64,000 bases of DNA from Dactylorhiza incarnata (Eukaryota; Streptophyta; Magnoliopsida; Asparagales; Orchidaceae), in NCBI GenBank assembly GCA_033032865.1, contig JAWHQI010000263.1, positions 1,364,001 to 1,428,000 on the forward strand, given 5' to 3'. Under the pieces are notes generated by a model, which was not told the DNA's origin, did not search any database, and worked only from the letters and a program-made list of their open reading frames with translations. Made by a program: the position numbers and the translations under genes. Shown piece after piece: positions 24,285-34,529 of this stretch (within the stretch, counting starts at the first letter, position 1; the number at the start of each line of letters is the position of its first letter).

Positions 24285-26431
24285 TGACTAAAAAGTGAAA
24301 TTTCAAAGCTTGATTTATTCTAACTCCGTTCGGGTTAACCAAGATTACCCCTGCTCCTGAAGAATTTTTTCCTGAAGCCCCATCAACATAAATTATCCAA
24401 GGTATAGGTTTTCCGATATCATCCTCAGATTCATTATTTGATGTATCAATTAAGAAATCAGCTAATACCCGTGCTTTTATGGTTGTTCAAGGGATATATG
24501 ATATATTGAATTCACTTAGCTCGATAGCCCATTTAGCCAACCTGCCTGAATGTTCTGGCTTTCCTAGCACATTCTTCAGGGGCAGATCTGTCACTACTTG
24601 AATTGAATGGGCTTGAAAGTAAGGTCTGAGTTTTCTAGCTGAAATGATAAATGCTAAAGCAAGCTTTTCTAATATCGGATACCTGGTTTCTGCATTTTTC
24701 AGGATTCTACTGACGTAGTAAACTGGAAATTACTTCTTCTTTTCTTCTCTTACTAAAACTGAGCTAATTGCATCGGCTCCAACACCTAAATATAAAAATA
24801 AATTTTCACCCTCACGGGGGCTTTGGAGGAGAGGGATCGATGTTAGTTGTTTCTTTAGCTGGGTGAATGCTGAATCACATTCTTCTGTCCATTCGAACTT
24901 GGAGGCTTTCCTGAGAATTCTGAAGAAGGGAGCACTTTTATCTCCTGATCGAGATATAAATCGGCTTAACCCTGCCATTCTACCTCCCAACTACTGAACC
25001 TCTTTTGGCGACCTTGGCGGTGCCATTTCAAGAATTGCCTTAACCTTATCTGGATTAGGTTCGAGACCATCTGGAGTCAAAAGATGTCCTAATAACTTAC
25101 CCTTGTTAGCGCCAAAAACACATTTTAGCGGGTTTAGCCTCATATTAAACACTCTGAGTGTTGAGAAGGTTTCTTCAAGGTCTTTTAAGTGAACTGAAAA
25201 CTGTTTACTTTTGATAAGGAGGTCATCCACATATACTTCGAGATTTCTGCCTTTCTGTTTCTTGAATACGAAGTCCATCATTCTCTGATAGGTTGCTCCT
25301 GCATTCTTTAAACCGAAAGGCATTACTTTATAACAAAAACATCAATTGTTTGTTATAAAAGAAGTGTGAGGAATATCTGGTTTATGCATTCTGATCTGAT
25401 GATAACCCGAGAATGCATCTAGGAAGCTCATGTAGCGAAATCCAACTGCTGAATCAACCAGAGAATCTATGCGAGGTAAAGGATAACAATCCTTTGGACA
25501 GGCTTTATTGAGCTTGGTGAAGTCTACGCACATTCTCCACTTGCCGCCAAGCTTTTTTACCATAACTACGCGCGTTTGAGACCCAATTAGGGTATTGTAC
25601 TTCCTGGATGAAACCAGCTTTGAGAAGTTTTTGGACTTTGTTGGGTCCAGCGTCTCCTCACTTGACCCGTAGCGCCCTTCCATTGATATAAAGATCAAGG
25701 TGCGCCTTCACCAAGAGTCCGGGCTTTTGGTGTAGTTGGTTGCGCTGGGTCCTCTCAATTGGTATCAAAGCAGGTTGCGGGTTCGAGACCGGGGGGGGGG
25801 GGGGGGGGGGGGGGGCGCTGATAATTCCTGAAATTCTCTCTACCTGTGTGGGTCCCGGTGGGTCAGGCGGTCGCAGCCATGTGTCAAGCCACCTCTGAGC
25901 CTGCGGGCCATGTGGAGCACCTCTGAATTGCGGGTCGTGCTTGACGCTGGGGGGGGGGGGGGATTGTTGGGTCCAGCGTCTCCTCACTTGACCCATAGCG
26001 CCCTTCCATTGATATAAAGATCAAGTTGCGCCTTCACCAAGAGTCCGGGCTTTTGGTGTAGTTGGTTGCGCTGGGTCCTCTCAGACTTCTTCTCCAATTG
26101 GTTCGGCTAGAGTATCAGCTACTGCTCGTTTCTTCTGCTGAACCGGTTTAAAAGTTGGATCTATCTTTAAATGATGACAGGCTATATCAGGATCCATCCC
26201 TGGCATGTCATTTGCGGACCAAGCGAATATATCTAGATTTCTGAATAAGCAATTTGTTAATTCTTCTTTTTCATTTTCAGAAAGTTCGGCGTTGATTGAG
26301 AGTGTTTTATTCTCATCCCCTTTTATTGGAATAAGCTGGATACTTTGGGCTGGTTCTAAATGAGTTCCCTCAGCTTTATTTTTATCTTTAACTTCATGAT
26401 CTTCTAAGATGAAGTCTTCTGAAGTTTCCAT
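24285..26431 (-). pseudogene. Element B reverse transcriptase and RNase H, interrupted by a TRIM
   Basis: Read on the minus strand: the linker and RT start (26431-26084, DIFAWSANDMPGMDPDIACH), the TRIM insertion, then fingers and palm (25638-25342, CVDFTKLNKACPKDCYPLPRID; FLDAFSGYHQIRMH), the catalytic YVDD in NLEVYVDDLLIKSK (25323-24991), the connection (24990-24730) and the first RNase H (about 24720-24490, YYVSRILKNAETRYPILEKLAL). The N-terminus of the second RNase H (WIIYVDGASGKNSSGAG) follows to 24285. Stops or frame changes occur near 25340, 24990, 24730 and 24500. The catalytic Asp residues are still there, but the gene is dead. Confidence 0.9.
25639..26083 (+). mobile_element. TRIM (terminal-repeat retrotransposon in miniature), 445 bp
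   Basis: Two 119-bp direct repeats (25639-25757, 25965-26083) start TGTTGGGTCC and end CCTCTCA; I see two differences between them. Two bases inside the left repeat is TGGTATCAAAGCAGG (25760-25774), close to the initiator-Met tRNA primer site. A G-rich tract (25949-25962) precedes the right repeat and serves as a polypurine tract. The duplication GACTT flanks it (25634-25638, 26084-26088). It codes for nothing and interrupts B's RT; the frame rejoins once it is removed. Runs of 25 G (25791-25815) and 14 G are inside. Confidence 0.93.
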
Positions 26432-26699
26432 TTCTGACCTGAGTGTATCAGAGAGTAGATAACTAGCATTTTTTTAGAACAAATGATAAGACAAGGAATA
26501 ATTAACTCGGAATTAATCTAAGCTGAATGAGGTAATGATAGATAAAAAAGGATGAAGAAAAAGACGTATTTCATTGACGCGCATTTATTTACAAACTTTA
26601 GTTCCGAAAATGCTTAAAGGGGGTTTATTGGTTGAGAACAAAAGAGAATTATTGTTGATTAACAAACAAAACTCAAAATTGAGAACTTCGATCCCCTTA
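26432..26699 (-). other. Decayed protease-RT linker of element B
   Basis: No readable domain. It lies between the end of the protease similarity (about 26,700) and the RT frame. F has an acidic linker at this place. Confidence 0.5.
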
Positions 26700-27367
26700 T
26701 TCGGAGCATAATGGCACCAACACTTTCTCTTTGACTCCCTGCTGAGGACCTATGTCGATGAAGCTAACTGTCCTGACATAGCATTCTCGGGCGAGCTTAG
26801 GATCACTCCTAACCCTGAACTGCTTTCCCTGGGCAGAGAATTTTAGAGCAAGGTGAAAAGTTGAAACTATTGCCCTATACTGATTAAGGATATGTCTGCA
26901 AAAAATGGCGTAGTTGCTGCTAGGTGCATCTACTACAACGAACTCAGCTTGTTTGATGATCCCCCATCATCACGGTTAGTGAAACTCTTCCTTTGACCTC
27001 CTTTTTTTTCTCCTGAGAAGCCATAAAGAGGGCCTTCAGTAGGAAGCACCTGCTTCCCAGTTTTCAGAGCCTCAAAGGTAGATTTGAACAATAAGTTCAC
27101 GGAGCTCCCAATATCCACTAGAACCCTTTTGACTGTGAAGTTCTCTATCACAACCTTGATGATAAGTGCATCGTTAAATGGGTTCCCGTGGGGTGGAAGA
27201 TCTTCCTTGCTGAAAATGATCACTTCTGGAGTTGGAGCGGAGGCAGAGGCAACAGAGACTTCATCCCTGAAGATTCTTGCTATGCTAGACTTTTTGGAAG
27301 ATTCAAGTCCAGCACCTCCATGGATACAGAAGAGCAGACCATTTTCTCCTTCATTGTCTGCCTCCAC
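26700..27367 (-). pseudogene. Element B aspartic protease
   Basis: Protease cuts the Gag-Pol polyprotein. The frame 27367-26933 contains FNDALIIKVVIENFTVKRVLVDIGSSVNLLF; DIG is the active-site motif. After a frame change it continues to about 26,700 as FVVVDAPSSNYAIFCR and ARECYVRTVSFI, matching F's RFVIVDAQSSYNAIFGR and ARQCYVTVVNTI. The family second-half motif (Tat: YNAILGRP) is degraded to YAIFCRH. It lies between gag and RT, as in all gypsy elements. Confidence 0.82.
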
Positions 27368-27486
27368 ACATTCACAACCGATATGGAGACTGCCAAAAAG
27401 ACCGGCATCTTCTACCTCCTGGCACTCCCAACCGACCTCAGCAACGGTTTTCGCCTTCTTCGATTGGTCTTCAACTTTTTTGTTGA

Positions 27487-28779
27487 TTAAATCTTGGAGT
27501 TTCCCTTCCTTGAGGAGTTTTCAATCAAGAATCTGAGCTCCCTACAATTTTCAGTCTGATGCCCTCTCTCTTTATGAAACTCGCAATAGAGGCTTTGATT
27601 TCGAAATTTAATGTCGGTCTTCATGGGGGCTGGTCTTTTGAAGAATGGTTGTCTTTCAATAATTTCCAAAATCTCTGAAATTGGAAGAGGTAGATCTGCA
27701 AAACATTCTTGCGAATTGTTAAAAAGTTGTTTAGGTTGATTAGTAGGAAGGGGTAGGAGAGGAAGACAGGCTAATGGCTGAGCCTGAGCTGGTTGCTGCC
27801 ATTGGGTAAGTTGTTGATGATTGTTGTTCGGGCGATGATGATGAAAATTCCTGTCTCGGGAGACATGGGGTTGATAATCTTGGCGGGTTGCCTTCTGATG
27901 TTGTTGAGGGTTCGAAGAAGAAGAAAAGTTGTTTCCACCCTGGTAAGCCATACTGGAGAGCTACGAGACGTATTCTGGGTTGTAGATTTCACACTCAATA
28001 TACCTATTCATAGTTGAAATTAATTCTTGGTAAGAATTCGGTTCTTTGGTGGTGACTTTCAACTTCAAAGGGCCTTCTCGTAAGGCATTAATGAATGCGA
28101 CTTGATGGAGGACGGGTCCAACATCACGAATGCTTAAGATTTCCTCTTGAAATCGAGCGACGAAATGAGCTATTGTCTCAGTTTCTCCTTGTTTGATTTT
28201 GAAAAGGGCTGCGGGTCCACTCTTCCTCTTTCTTGAGGTGGCGAATCTTAAGAGAAATTCTCTCCTTAGATCCGCAAAGTTGGCAACAGCCCTGACAGGG
28301 AGGTTAAAAAACCATTCTCTAGCCTCACCTCCGAGAGAGGTTACAAACAACTTACAGCGAAGAGCCTCTGACAAGGTCCTCATTGATACTGCAGCTTCGA
28401 AAGCCTGCAGATGAGAGATCGGATCATCCCTTCCAGTGTATACTGGAAGCCTGGGTTCTCTGAAACTTATCGGAACAGGTTCCCACCTAATCTGTTCTAC
28501 GAACGGAGATGGCTCTTCCAATAAGTCGACAGGACGAGGAGCGACATTTTCTTGAAAATTCAAGGCCCGGACAGGACTTCCCCTGGCAGCGGTCTGAAAA
28601 AATTCCTGCCGAGCAGCAAGCTCGACACCTTGCGATCGCAGGGGCGCGGCGGGTTCGAGAACTGTGCGGTCAAAAACCTGTCCGCCAGTTGGTTGAATGA
28701 CTGCAGGTGTTGCGGCCCCAACAGTTTGAGGAGTCAATCGTTGAGAGATTAGCTCGAGAGCCTTCCCCATTGCTTCCAT
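27487..28779 (-). pseudogene. Element B gag (Tat type)
   Basis: Two frames: 28779-27961 holds the gag core (PVYTGRDDPISHLQAFEAAV, LGGEAREWFFNLPV, RFATSRKRKSGPAALFKIKQGE). Frame 27951-27487 holds the His/Gln-rich tail and the knuckle CEFHKERGHQTENC, the C..H form used by Tat elements. A stop and frame change separate them near 27,955. It corresponds segment by segment to F's gag (31388-32605). The start at 28779 is the first Met before the core; an upstream start is not excluded. Confidence 0.85.
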
Positions 28780-28971
28780 CTGCTGGGCGGTCTGGAGTTA
28801 TACTCGAGCGAATTCTTGACGGGTTTGCTCGAGGGCTTGCTCAAAATGCAATTCCAAATAATCTGATGTCGCGCGACCTGCATCGGTCTGGTTTCTCAAC
28901 TCTCAGTCTGACATATTTAGACCGCTATACTTCACTGGCAAATCCAAATCTGAAGGTCGCGTGTTTCGTTC
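28780..28971 (-). other. Element B leader between 5' LTR and gag
   Basis: No gene. The bases next to the LTR (minus GAACGAAACACG) do not begin with TGG, so no standard tRNA primer site is visible. GTCGCGCGAC (28868-28877) is a perfect 10-bp palindrome. Confidence 0.6.
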
Positions 28972-29483
28972 TGTTGATGCAAAAATTGCCTTCTCCGCGA
29001 CTCGTGCTTTTAAAAATGAGAATGGGACTGTGGATTGCCAGCTACTCGGTCTTTTGCTGTGAAAAAATGTTCTTGCAAAAGGAAAGGGGGTTAATGACTA
29101 AAAAAGAGGTTTGGGAACAGACCGAGATCAGGCGAGATAAAGCGAGCTGAAGATTGAGACCGCTTTGCTCCAGCGATCACCCTCTTCTTCTTCTCCCCCC
29201 CCCCCCCCCCCTCCAAAAAGTGCTTTTTTAGGGAGCCCTACCCCCCTATTTATAGATGTGGGGGCTGCCCAGACGGGTAGCTTTTGAAAATACGGGCTGC
29301 CCGAATTTTAAGAGAAGTTAAGCAAAGGTGAGAGGGTTACCTGTTATGCGAAGGAGTGAAATCAGACCGTGCGAGCTTTAGGATTGATTGTTGAACCGCC
29401 CCTACGGGCGGCCTTATGGACCATTCGCTGAGACCGTGCGGTCTCCTTGAGATAATTTGATACCGCGATCTTCCGGGTAAACA
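28972..29483 (-). repeat. Element B LTR, right copy (5' LTR)
   Basis: 512 bp, TGTTGATGC...GTAAACA in plus orientation. The likely promoter TATA is minus CTATAAATAG (29255-29246), followed by GGGGGGTAGGG. A run of 17 C is at 29195-29211. Confidence 0.88.
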
Positions 29484-30597
29484 CCGGTGACTCACCGCAT
29501 CCGCATCGCTCGCCATGTCTCCTTCCTTGAACATGAAATGTTCTTCTCCACACCTCAACCAATAACACTTCCTACCCCAACCTCCGCTGCTCCACCACTC
29601 TCCCTTCCTCTGCTTCCTCCTATACCCACTCGTCCCAGGACCCACTGTGCTCCCCTTACATCGTCAACCTCACCAGCTAGTCCTTCGAACGAGGACCCTC
29701 CTTCCCCTCCAAATCCTTCTCCGCTCACAGTTCCTCCTACAACTATTCCTTCCACTAAAGCTCCCCTCTCCACTCTAGCTTCGACCGATACAGATCTGTC
29801 TGACTCTCCGTCCACCACTCTTCACGTTGATCCTGTTCCTCCTCAGTAAAATCATGCCCGCCCTCGACACCCGTTGGCTCGTTACGACCACTCCCCTGAC
29901 ATGTCTCACCCATCTGCTCTCACCACGACGACCTCATATTCCCCTACTTTTCAGGCCTTCCTCACCACTCCCCACTCCCACCGGGAGCCCTAGTCGCATC
30001 GAGAGGTAGTTGTACATCTCGAATGGCAACAAGCCATGACCGTTGAACTTCAAACGTTCCACAGAACACATACCTGGGACCTCGTCCCCTGCCCCCTGGT
30101 GTCACTCCTATCAGCTGCAAATGGATATTCAAGATTAAGACTCGTCCGGACGGGTCTATTGACCGCCATAAAGCCCGCCTAGTTGCATGTGGGTTCTCGC
30201 AGGAGCATGGGATCGACTATGATAAGACATTTGCACTGGTTGCTCGGATGACAACCGCGCACACCTTGCTTGCGGTTGCTGCTGCCTGAGGCTGGACGCT
30301 CCATCAGATGGACGTCACCAATGTCTTTCTTCATGGTGATCTTATAGAGGTGGTATACATGGCTCCTTCCCCAGGTCTCTCTGTTCCCCCCGACCACGTC
30401 TGTCATCTCCGCCTGGCCCTCTATGGTCTCAAATAGGCCCCATGTGGCTGGTTTGAGCGCTTTTGCACAGCTGTTCTCAAAGCAGGGTTTGTTGAAAGAC
30501 AGACTGATCATGCATTGTTCGCTCGCACTCCAGCTCAGGGCTGTGACATTCTTCTTCTCTATGTGGACGATATGATTCTCACTGGTGATGGCCATAC
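29484..30597 (+). pseudogene. Copia element G, fragment 2 (linker and first half of RT)
   Basis: It starts with the CCGGT duplication, then THRIRIARHVSFLEHEMFF, the integrase-RT linker (Pro/Ser/Thr-rich to about 29,850). RT similarity follows with many frame changes: FMVILIEVVYM, LALYGLK then a TAG where Gln is expected before AP (near 30,430), and LLYVDDMILTGDG with the catalytic YVDD. It ends at CATAC (30593-30597), the duplication made by element F. RT continues at 46088. The decay shows that this copia element is old. Confidence 0.88.
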
Positions 30598-31356
30598 TGT
30601 ACAACCCCGTATTCGCCGAGTGGTCCCACCCCAGGCTCAAGGTCGCCAGAAGGAGAAATGGGTGGTACAAATAAGCATTCGCATGAGCCGAAAGGGGCTT
30701 TCGCCCTAAGGGCATGAGGAAGCACTCGCTGGCGAGAAGGCTCTGGAGTGCGGATAGACGGGCGAGTGGGGGATCTAAGCCCCGCTCGCTTGGAGGATCA
30801 GGAAAAGGCGAGTGGAGCCCCCGTGGACCACTCGCCCATCGTAAGCGAATGGTACCTTCTCGGACCACTCGCCCAGGGAGGCGAGTGGTGCCCTCAGGGA
30901 CAACCCGCACAAGGGGATATGGAGGCTAAATGACCCAGATACCCCTTGTGGGCTGCCAATAGCTCCTCAGAATAGTGGAGTTAGGCTGTTAGCAGACCAA
31001 TTCAGGGTGCGATTAGTAAAACCAAAAGGCGGATTCACGCTATTTGCAGTCCAAGATTAGAAAAACTATAAATAGACCCTTAAGGGCACCTTGGAGAGGG
31101 GCAGATCTTTTGGGCTCTCTCCTCCAGGAAATTTCTGGGGTTGGCTGCTAGTGCCCTCCAGGTGCCCGACTGAGCGTTGGTTTGGGAGGGGAAGCTCTCT
31201 AAGATCTTCCGGGTGTGAGGCGGAACCTCCTCGCTACGGCCTTGGGTCTGTTCCAGATTTTCCATCCTCAGTCTGAAGAGTTTAGTGAGGGAGAAGTAGG
31301 CGCAGACTACACCCCCCAGTGGGTCCGAACTCAGAGACCGGTTGACAGTTTCAACA
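30598..31356 (+). repeat. Element F 5' LTR
   Basis: TGTACAACC...TTTCAACA, with TATA box CTATAAATAG at 31066-31075. The U3 part (30700-30910) repeats the words GGCGAGTGG and CCACTCGCC, which pair as interrupted palindromes. The bases after the LTR (TTTATGATGCAG) do not form a standard TGG primer site. Confidence 0.93.
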
Positions 31357-31387
31357 TTTATGATGCAGTGAGCGTGGACCGTAGCCA

Positions 31388-32605
31388 GTGCAAGAAAATC
31401 CCAAGTTGAGTTCGATGACAGGAGATGGAGGAAATGGTTCTGACCCGGGCCACTCGCAGCCACCGGCAGCAATGGAGTGGCTGGAGATGTTCGAGAAGTT
31501 CAAGCGAGAGGTTATGCATACCATGCAAGTAGCTATCGCCAGCAGGAGCGAGTGCGAGACACCCGTGGTCCCGGTGGTTCCGCCCCAACAAATCGGTGAG
31601 AACGCTCCAGGCCAGCGGCTGGGAAAGGAGGTCGCGGCGGAAGCAAGCGCGCGGGATCTCCCCAGGCGGCAGCTGTTCAGCCGCCCGGCGAGTGCGGAGG
31701 TGTGTGAACTGACTCCGTGCGAGAGGACCACTCGCCGAGCAGGGGATGGGAGTCCCTTCTGTGAGTTGATCCTCTCGGCCCCGGTGTCAGAAGGGTTCAT
31801 AGGGCCGGAGATGTCTTACTACACCGGCAGAGATGACCCAGTCCTGCATCTGCAGTGGTTTGAGGATATGGTTTCGATCCTTCCAATGACAGATGTCTTC
31901 CAGTGCCGACTCTTTGCCACCACTCTGAAGGAGAAGGCGAGGGACTGGTTCCACCAGCTTCCCGTGGGTTCCATCTACGCCTTCGAGGACTTGCGGCGGA
32001 GCTTTAGGTTGCGCTTTTCAACGTCGAAGAAGAGAAAGAAAGATGCGGAGGCGCTCTTTAAGATCAAGCAAGGGTCGGGGGAGTCGTTGGCCCATTACGT
32101 GGATAGGTTCCAGGAGGAGGTCCTCCTCGTGCAGGAGGTGCCGGGGTTCACCCTCCAGATGGCATTCATAGTGGGGCTGCGAGATGGGTTCTTTAAAATG
32201 GATCTGAAGCGGAAGGCCCCCCTATCCTTCGAGGAACTTATGGAGCGGGCAACAGAAGAGATAGAAGGAGAGGCCACCAACCCGGAGTTCAATAAGAGAT
32301 TGGCAAAGATGAGCGAGCCGGAAGTGAGACACCAGGAGGGAAGGAGGAAGGAAGAACCCAGAGGTCAGGGGTTTCGGGGACAGCAGCGGGATTGGGACCG
32401 TCAGGAGCCTAATAACCGGCTGGCTTGGAGGCCCCAGGAGGGCCCAGGGAGAGCTCAGGAAAGAGATCACCAACGAAGGGGGGAAGGAAGGGTTCCGGGG
32501 TGGAGGCAAGATCCCAGGCCACCTCACCCCCCTCAAGAGCAAGCCATGGCGGTGGGCCGAGGAAGAGGAGTAAGAGGAGGAAGAAGAGGAGGTGGAAGGG
32601 GGTAG
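31388..32605 (+). pseudogene. Element F gag
   Basis: 405 codons, open throughout. The N-terminus (1-130) is variable. The core at about 135-310 has YYTGRDDPVLHLQWFEDMV, LKEKARDWFHQLPVGS, RFSTSKKRKKDAEALFKIKQGSG and LAHYVDRFQEEV. An Arg/Gly/Gln-rich tail follows to the stop at 32603. The zinc knuckle (CDFHQEEGHAMATC) is in a second frame, 32592-32963, so a base change near 32,600 separates it. A further change near 32,925 joins the protease frame. The first ATG (31388) is 31 bp after the LTR; the Met 10 codons on is an alternative. Confidence 0.85.
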
Positions 32606-32923
32606 GGTGGCGTTGCCTTACTGTGACTTTCATCAGGAAGAAGGTCACGCAATGGCTACCTGCCCAGAATTTCTGGAGATGAGGGGAAGAGGCCAGCAGC
32701 AGCAACGGCCTGCGAGGATCGAAGAGGTGCTACCCAAAGATGAAGAGGACAGATGCGAAGACAGGACAGACGTGGGAGCTAGGGGAGGGGTCGGAGTGAT
32801 CCATGGTGGTGTGGGAATAGAAGCGACTCGTAAGAGAAGCTTACAGGCGATGTTCAGGAGAAGCTTCGCGTCGACCTCCCAAACCCCACCCCCCTCGGAG
32901 AAGCTCACCTTCTCGGGGAGGAT

Positions 32924-34243
32924 ATGCCCGACTTTGAAGACCCGTTATGTGATGCCTTGGTGATCCAGGAGGCGATTGAAAACTTCACAGTCACCCGGAT
33001 TTTGGTGGACAACAGGAGCTCGGTGAATGTTATCTTCAAGAAGGCCTTCGACGCGCTAGAGGTGGAAACAAAGAGAGTGCAAGCCTCAGATGGACCCTTG
33101 TTTGGATTCTCAGGGGAGAGGAAGGAAGTCGAGGGAGGAGTTGGCCTCCAAGTGACGTTGGGAGGAGTCCCCAGGAACTGTCGGTTCGTCATTGTTGACG
33201 CTCAGAGCAGCTACAATGCCATATTCGGACGCCCTCTCATCAGCACCTTCCGGTGCGTTCCCTCGTCCTTCCATCAATACTTAAAGTTCCGCAGCGGAGG
33301 AGTTCAGGTCCGGATCCGGGGGGACGCGAAAGTGGCGAGGCAGTGCTATGTGACTGTCGTCAACACTATCTCCTGGATAGCGGAGGCCGAGAAGATGGAT
33401 AGGGAGATGCAGGGGCCGAGGGGGCTAGGTGAAGACGGAGGGGAAGAAGAAGAGGACAACATCCCTGGAGGGGAAGAAGAAGAAGAGGACAACATCCCTG
33501 GAGGGGAAGAAGAAGAAGAGGACAACATCCCTGGAGGGGAAGAGGAAGTGGCTCCGGGGGAGCGAGTCGAACCGATGGAAGAGGAAGATCCGGAGAGAGA
33601 GAAGACCCTACCCGAAGGGAGGGAAGAAAAGAGTAAATGGCAAGAGCCGGCCCGTCTTGAGGCGGCTGAAGAAGTGGTCGAAATGGAGGTCACCACCCAT
33701 GGAGGAAGGGTGGAGAAGGTGCGGATCAGTGAGGGTCTCGGCCCAGAAGACCAAAGAAGGATGTTGGAATGCATTAAAAGGAGCGTGGACATCTTCGCGT
33801 GGAGCGCGGCGGACATGCCAGGCATCGATGCAGACGTGGCCTGCCACCGGCTCAACCTTGAGCCGGGGACCTGCCCCATCCGACAGAAGAGAAGGACCAT
33901 AGTCGACAAGCTCGAAGGACCGATCCACGAGGAGGTGGCAAAGCTCCTCGAAGCAGGTTTTGTATCAGAGATCCAGTATCCAGGCTGGGTCTCCAATGTC
34001 GTCATGGTAAAGAAGGGCGATGGCCGCTGGCGTATATGTATTGAATTTTCTTTGTTAAACAAAGCCTGCCCTAAGGATTGGTATCCCCTGCCTCGGATCG
34101 ACGCGCTGGTTGACTCAGCCGTCGGTTTTTCTGTGATGAGTTTTTTGGATGCTTTTTCAGGTTATCACCAAATCAGGATGCACCCCCAGACGTTAAAGAT
34201 GTCTCGTTCATCACCCGGGAGGGGTGCTATTGCTACAAAATGA
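32924..34243 (+). pseudogene. Element F protease and first part of RT
   Basis: 439 codons. Protease: ILVDNRSSVNVIF has Arg where the family has Gly in the D-x-G active site, so it is probably inactive; RFVIVDAQSSYNAIFGRPL is intact. An acidic linker includes a 33-bp triplet repeat. The RT part is at about residues 285-420: DIFAWSAADMPGIDADVACH, CIEFSLLNKACPKDWYPLPRID (Glu where B has Asp) and FLDAFSGYHQIRMH. A one-base loss in the C run near 34,184 shifts the frame, which stops at 34243. RT resumes at 34240. Confidence 0.87.
33452..33550 (+). repeat. 33-bp coding minisatellite, three copies
   Basis: GAGGACAACATCCCTGGAGG recurs at 33452, 33485 and 33518. It codes for three copies of EEEEEDNIPGG in the protease-RT linker. 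Its period is a multiple of three, so expansion keeps the frame. Confidence 0.9.
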
Positions 34244-34529
34244 TGCCCTTCGGGCTGAAGAATGCCGGAGCAACCTACCAAAGGATGATGGACCGGGTCT
34301 TTCGGGAGCAAAGAGGAAGAAACTTGGAGGTTTACGTAGATGACCTAATGGTGAAGAGCAAGAGCGTGAGTTACCACATCCAGGACCTTGAGGAGACGTT
34401 CGCTACTTTGCGCAAGTACAAGATGCGGCTCAACCCCCTGAAGTGCGTCTTCGGGGCCAGCAAGGGAAAGTTCCTGGGCCACCTTCTCACCCCCTCGGGG
34501 GTAGAACCTAACCCGGACAAGGTGAAGAC
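34240..34529 (+). pseudogene. Element F RT, catalytic segment
   Basis: Contains MPFGLKNAGATYQRMMD, the catalytic YVDD in NLEVYVDDLMVKSK, the thumb entry MRLNPLKCVFGASKGKFLGH, and VEPNPDKVK, where the solo LTR cuts in. The last five bases (34525-34529, AAGAC) are the left copy of its target duplication. Confidence 0.9.

Larger units (their letters stand above)
2939..29483 (-). mobile_element. Element B: Tat-type Ty3/gypsy retrotransposon with nested insertions (whole)
   Basis: Flanked by the 5-bp duplication CCGGT (2934-2938, 29484-29488), it has LTRs at both ends. The minus strand carries gag (28779-27487), protease (27367-26700), RT and RNase H (26431-24285), a second RNase H and integrase (17040-15439). 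The second, archaeal-type RNase H and the gag knuckle form C..FH....GH....C point to the Tat lineage. The 3' third (3486-15438) carries two plus-strand genes antisense to pol. Removing C (6.1 kb), D (7.2 kb) and the TRIM (0.45 kb) leaves about 12.7 kb. Every coding region is frameshifted or has stops, so the copy is dead. No clear primer site or polypurine tract is visible next to its LTRs. Confidence 0.9.

Noticed and set aside
29487..29849. Pro/Ser/Thr-rich frame as a separate host gene
   Set aside because: It is the copia integrase-RT linker; the frame joins 2905-2938 after removing B.
30179..30910. 243-codon minus frame crossing the F LTR start
   Set aside because: It spans the insertion joint of F into copia, so it cannot be an old gene; shadow of copia RT.
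33346..34062. 238-codon minus frame
   Set aside because: Shadow of the protease-RT gene on the other strand, with Ser runs from the acidic repeat.
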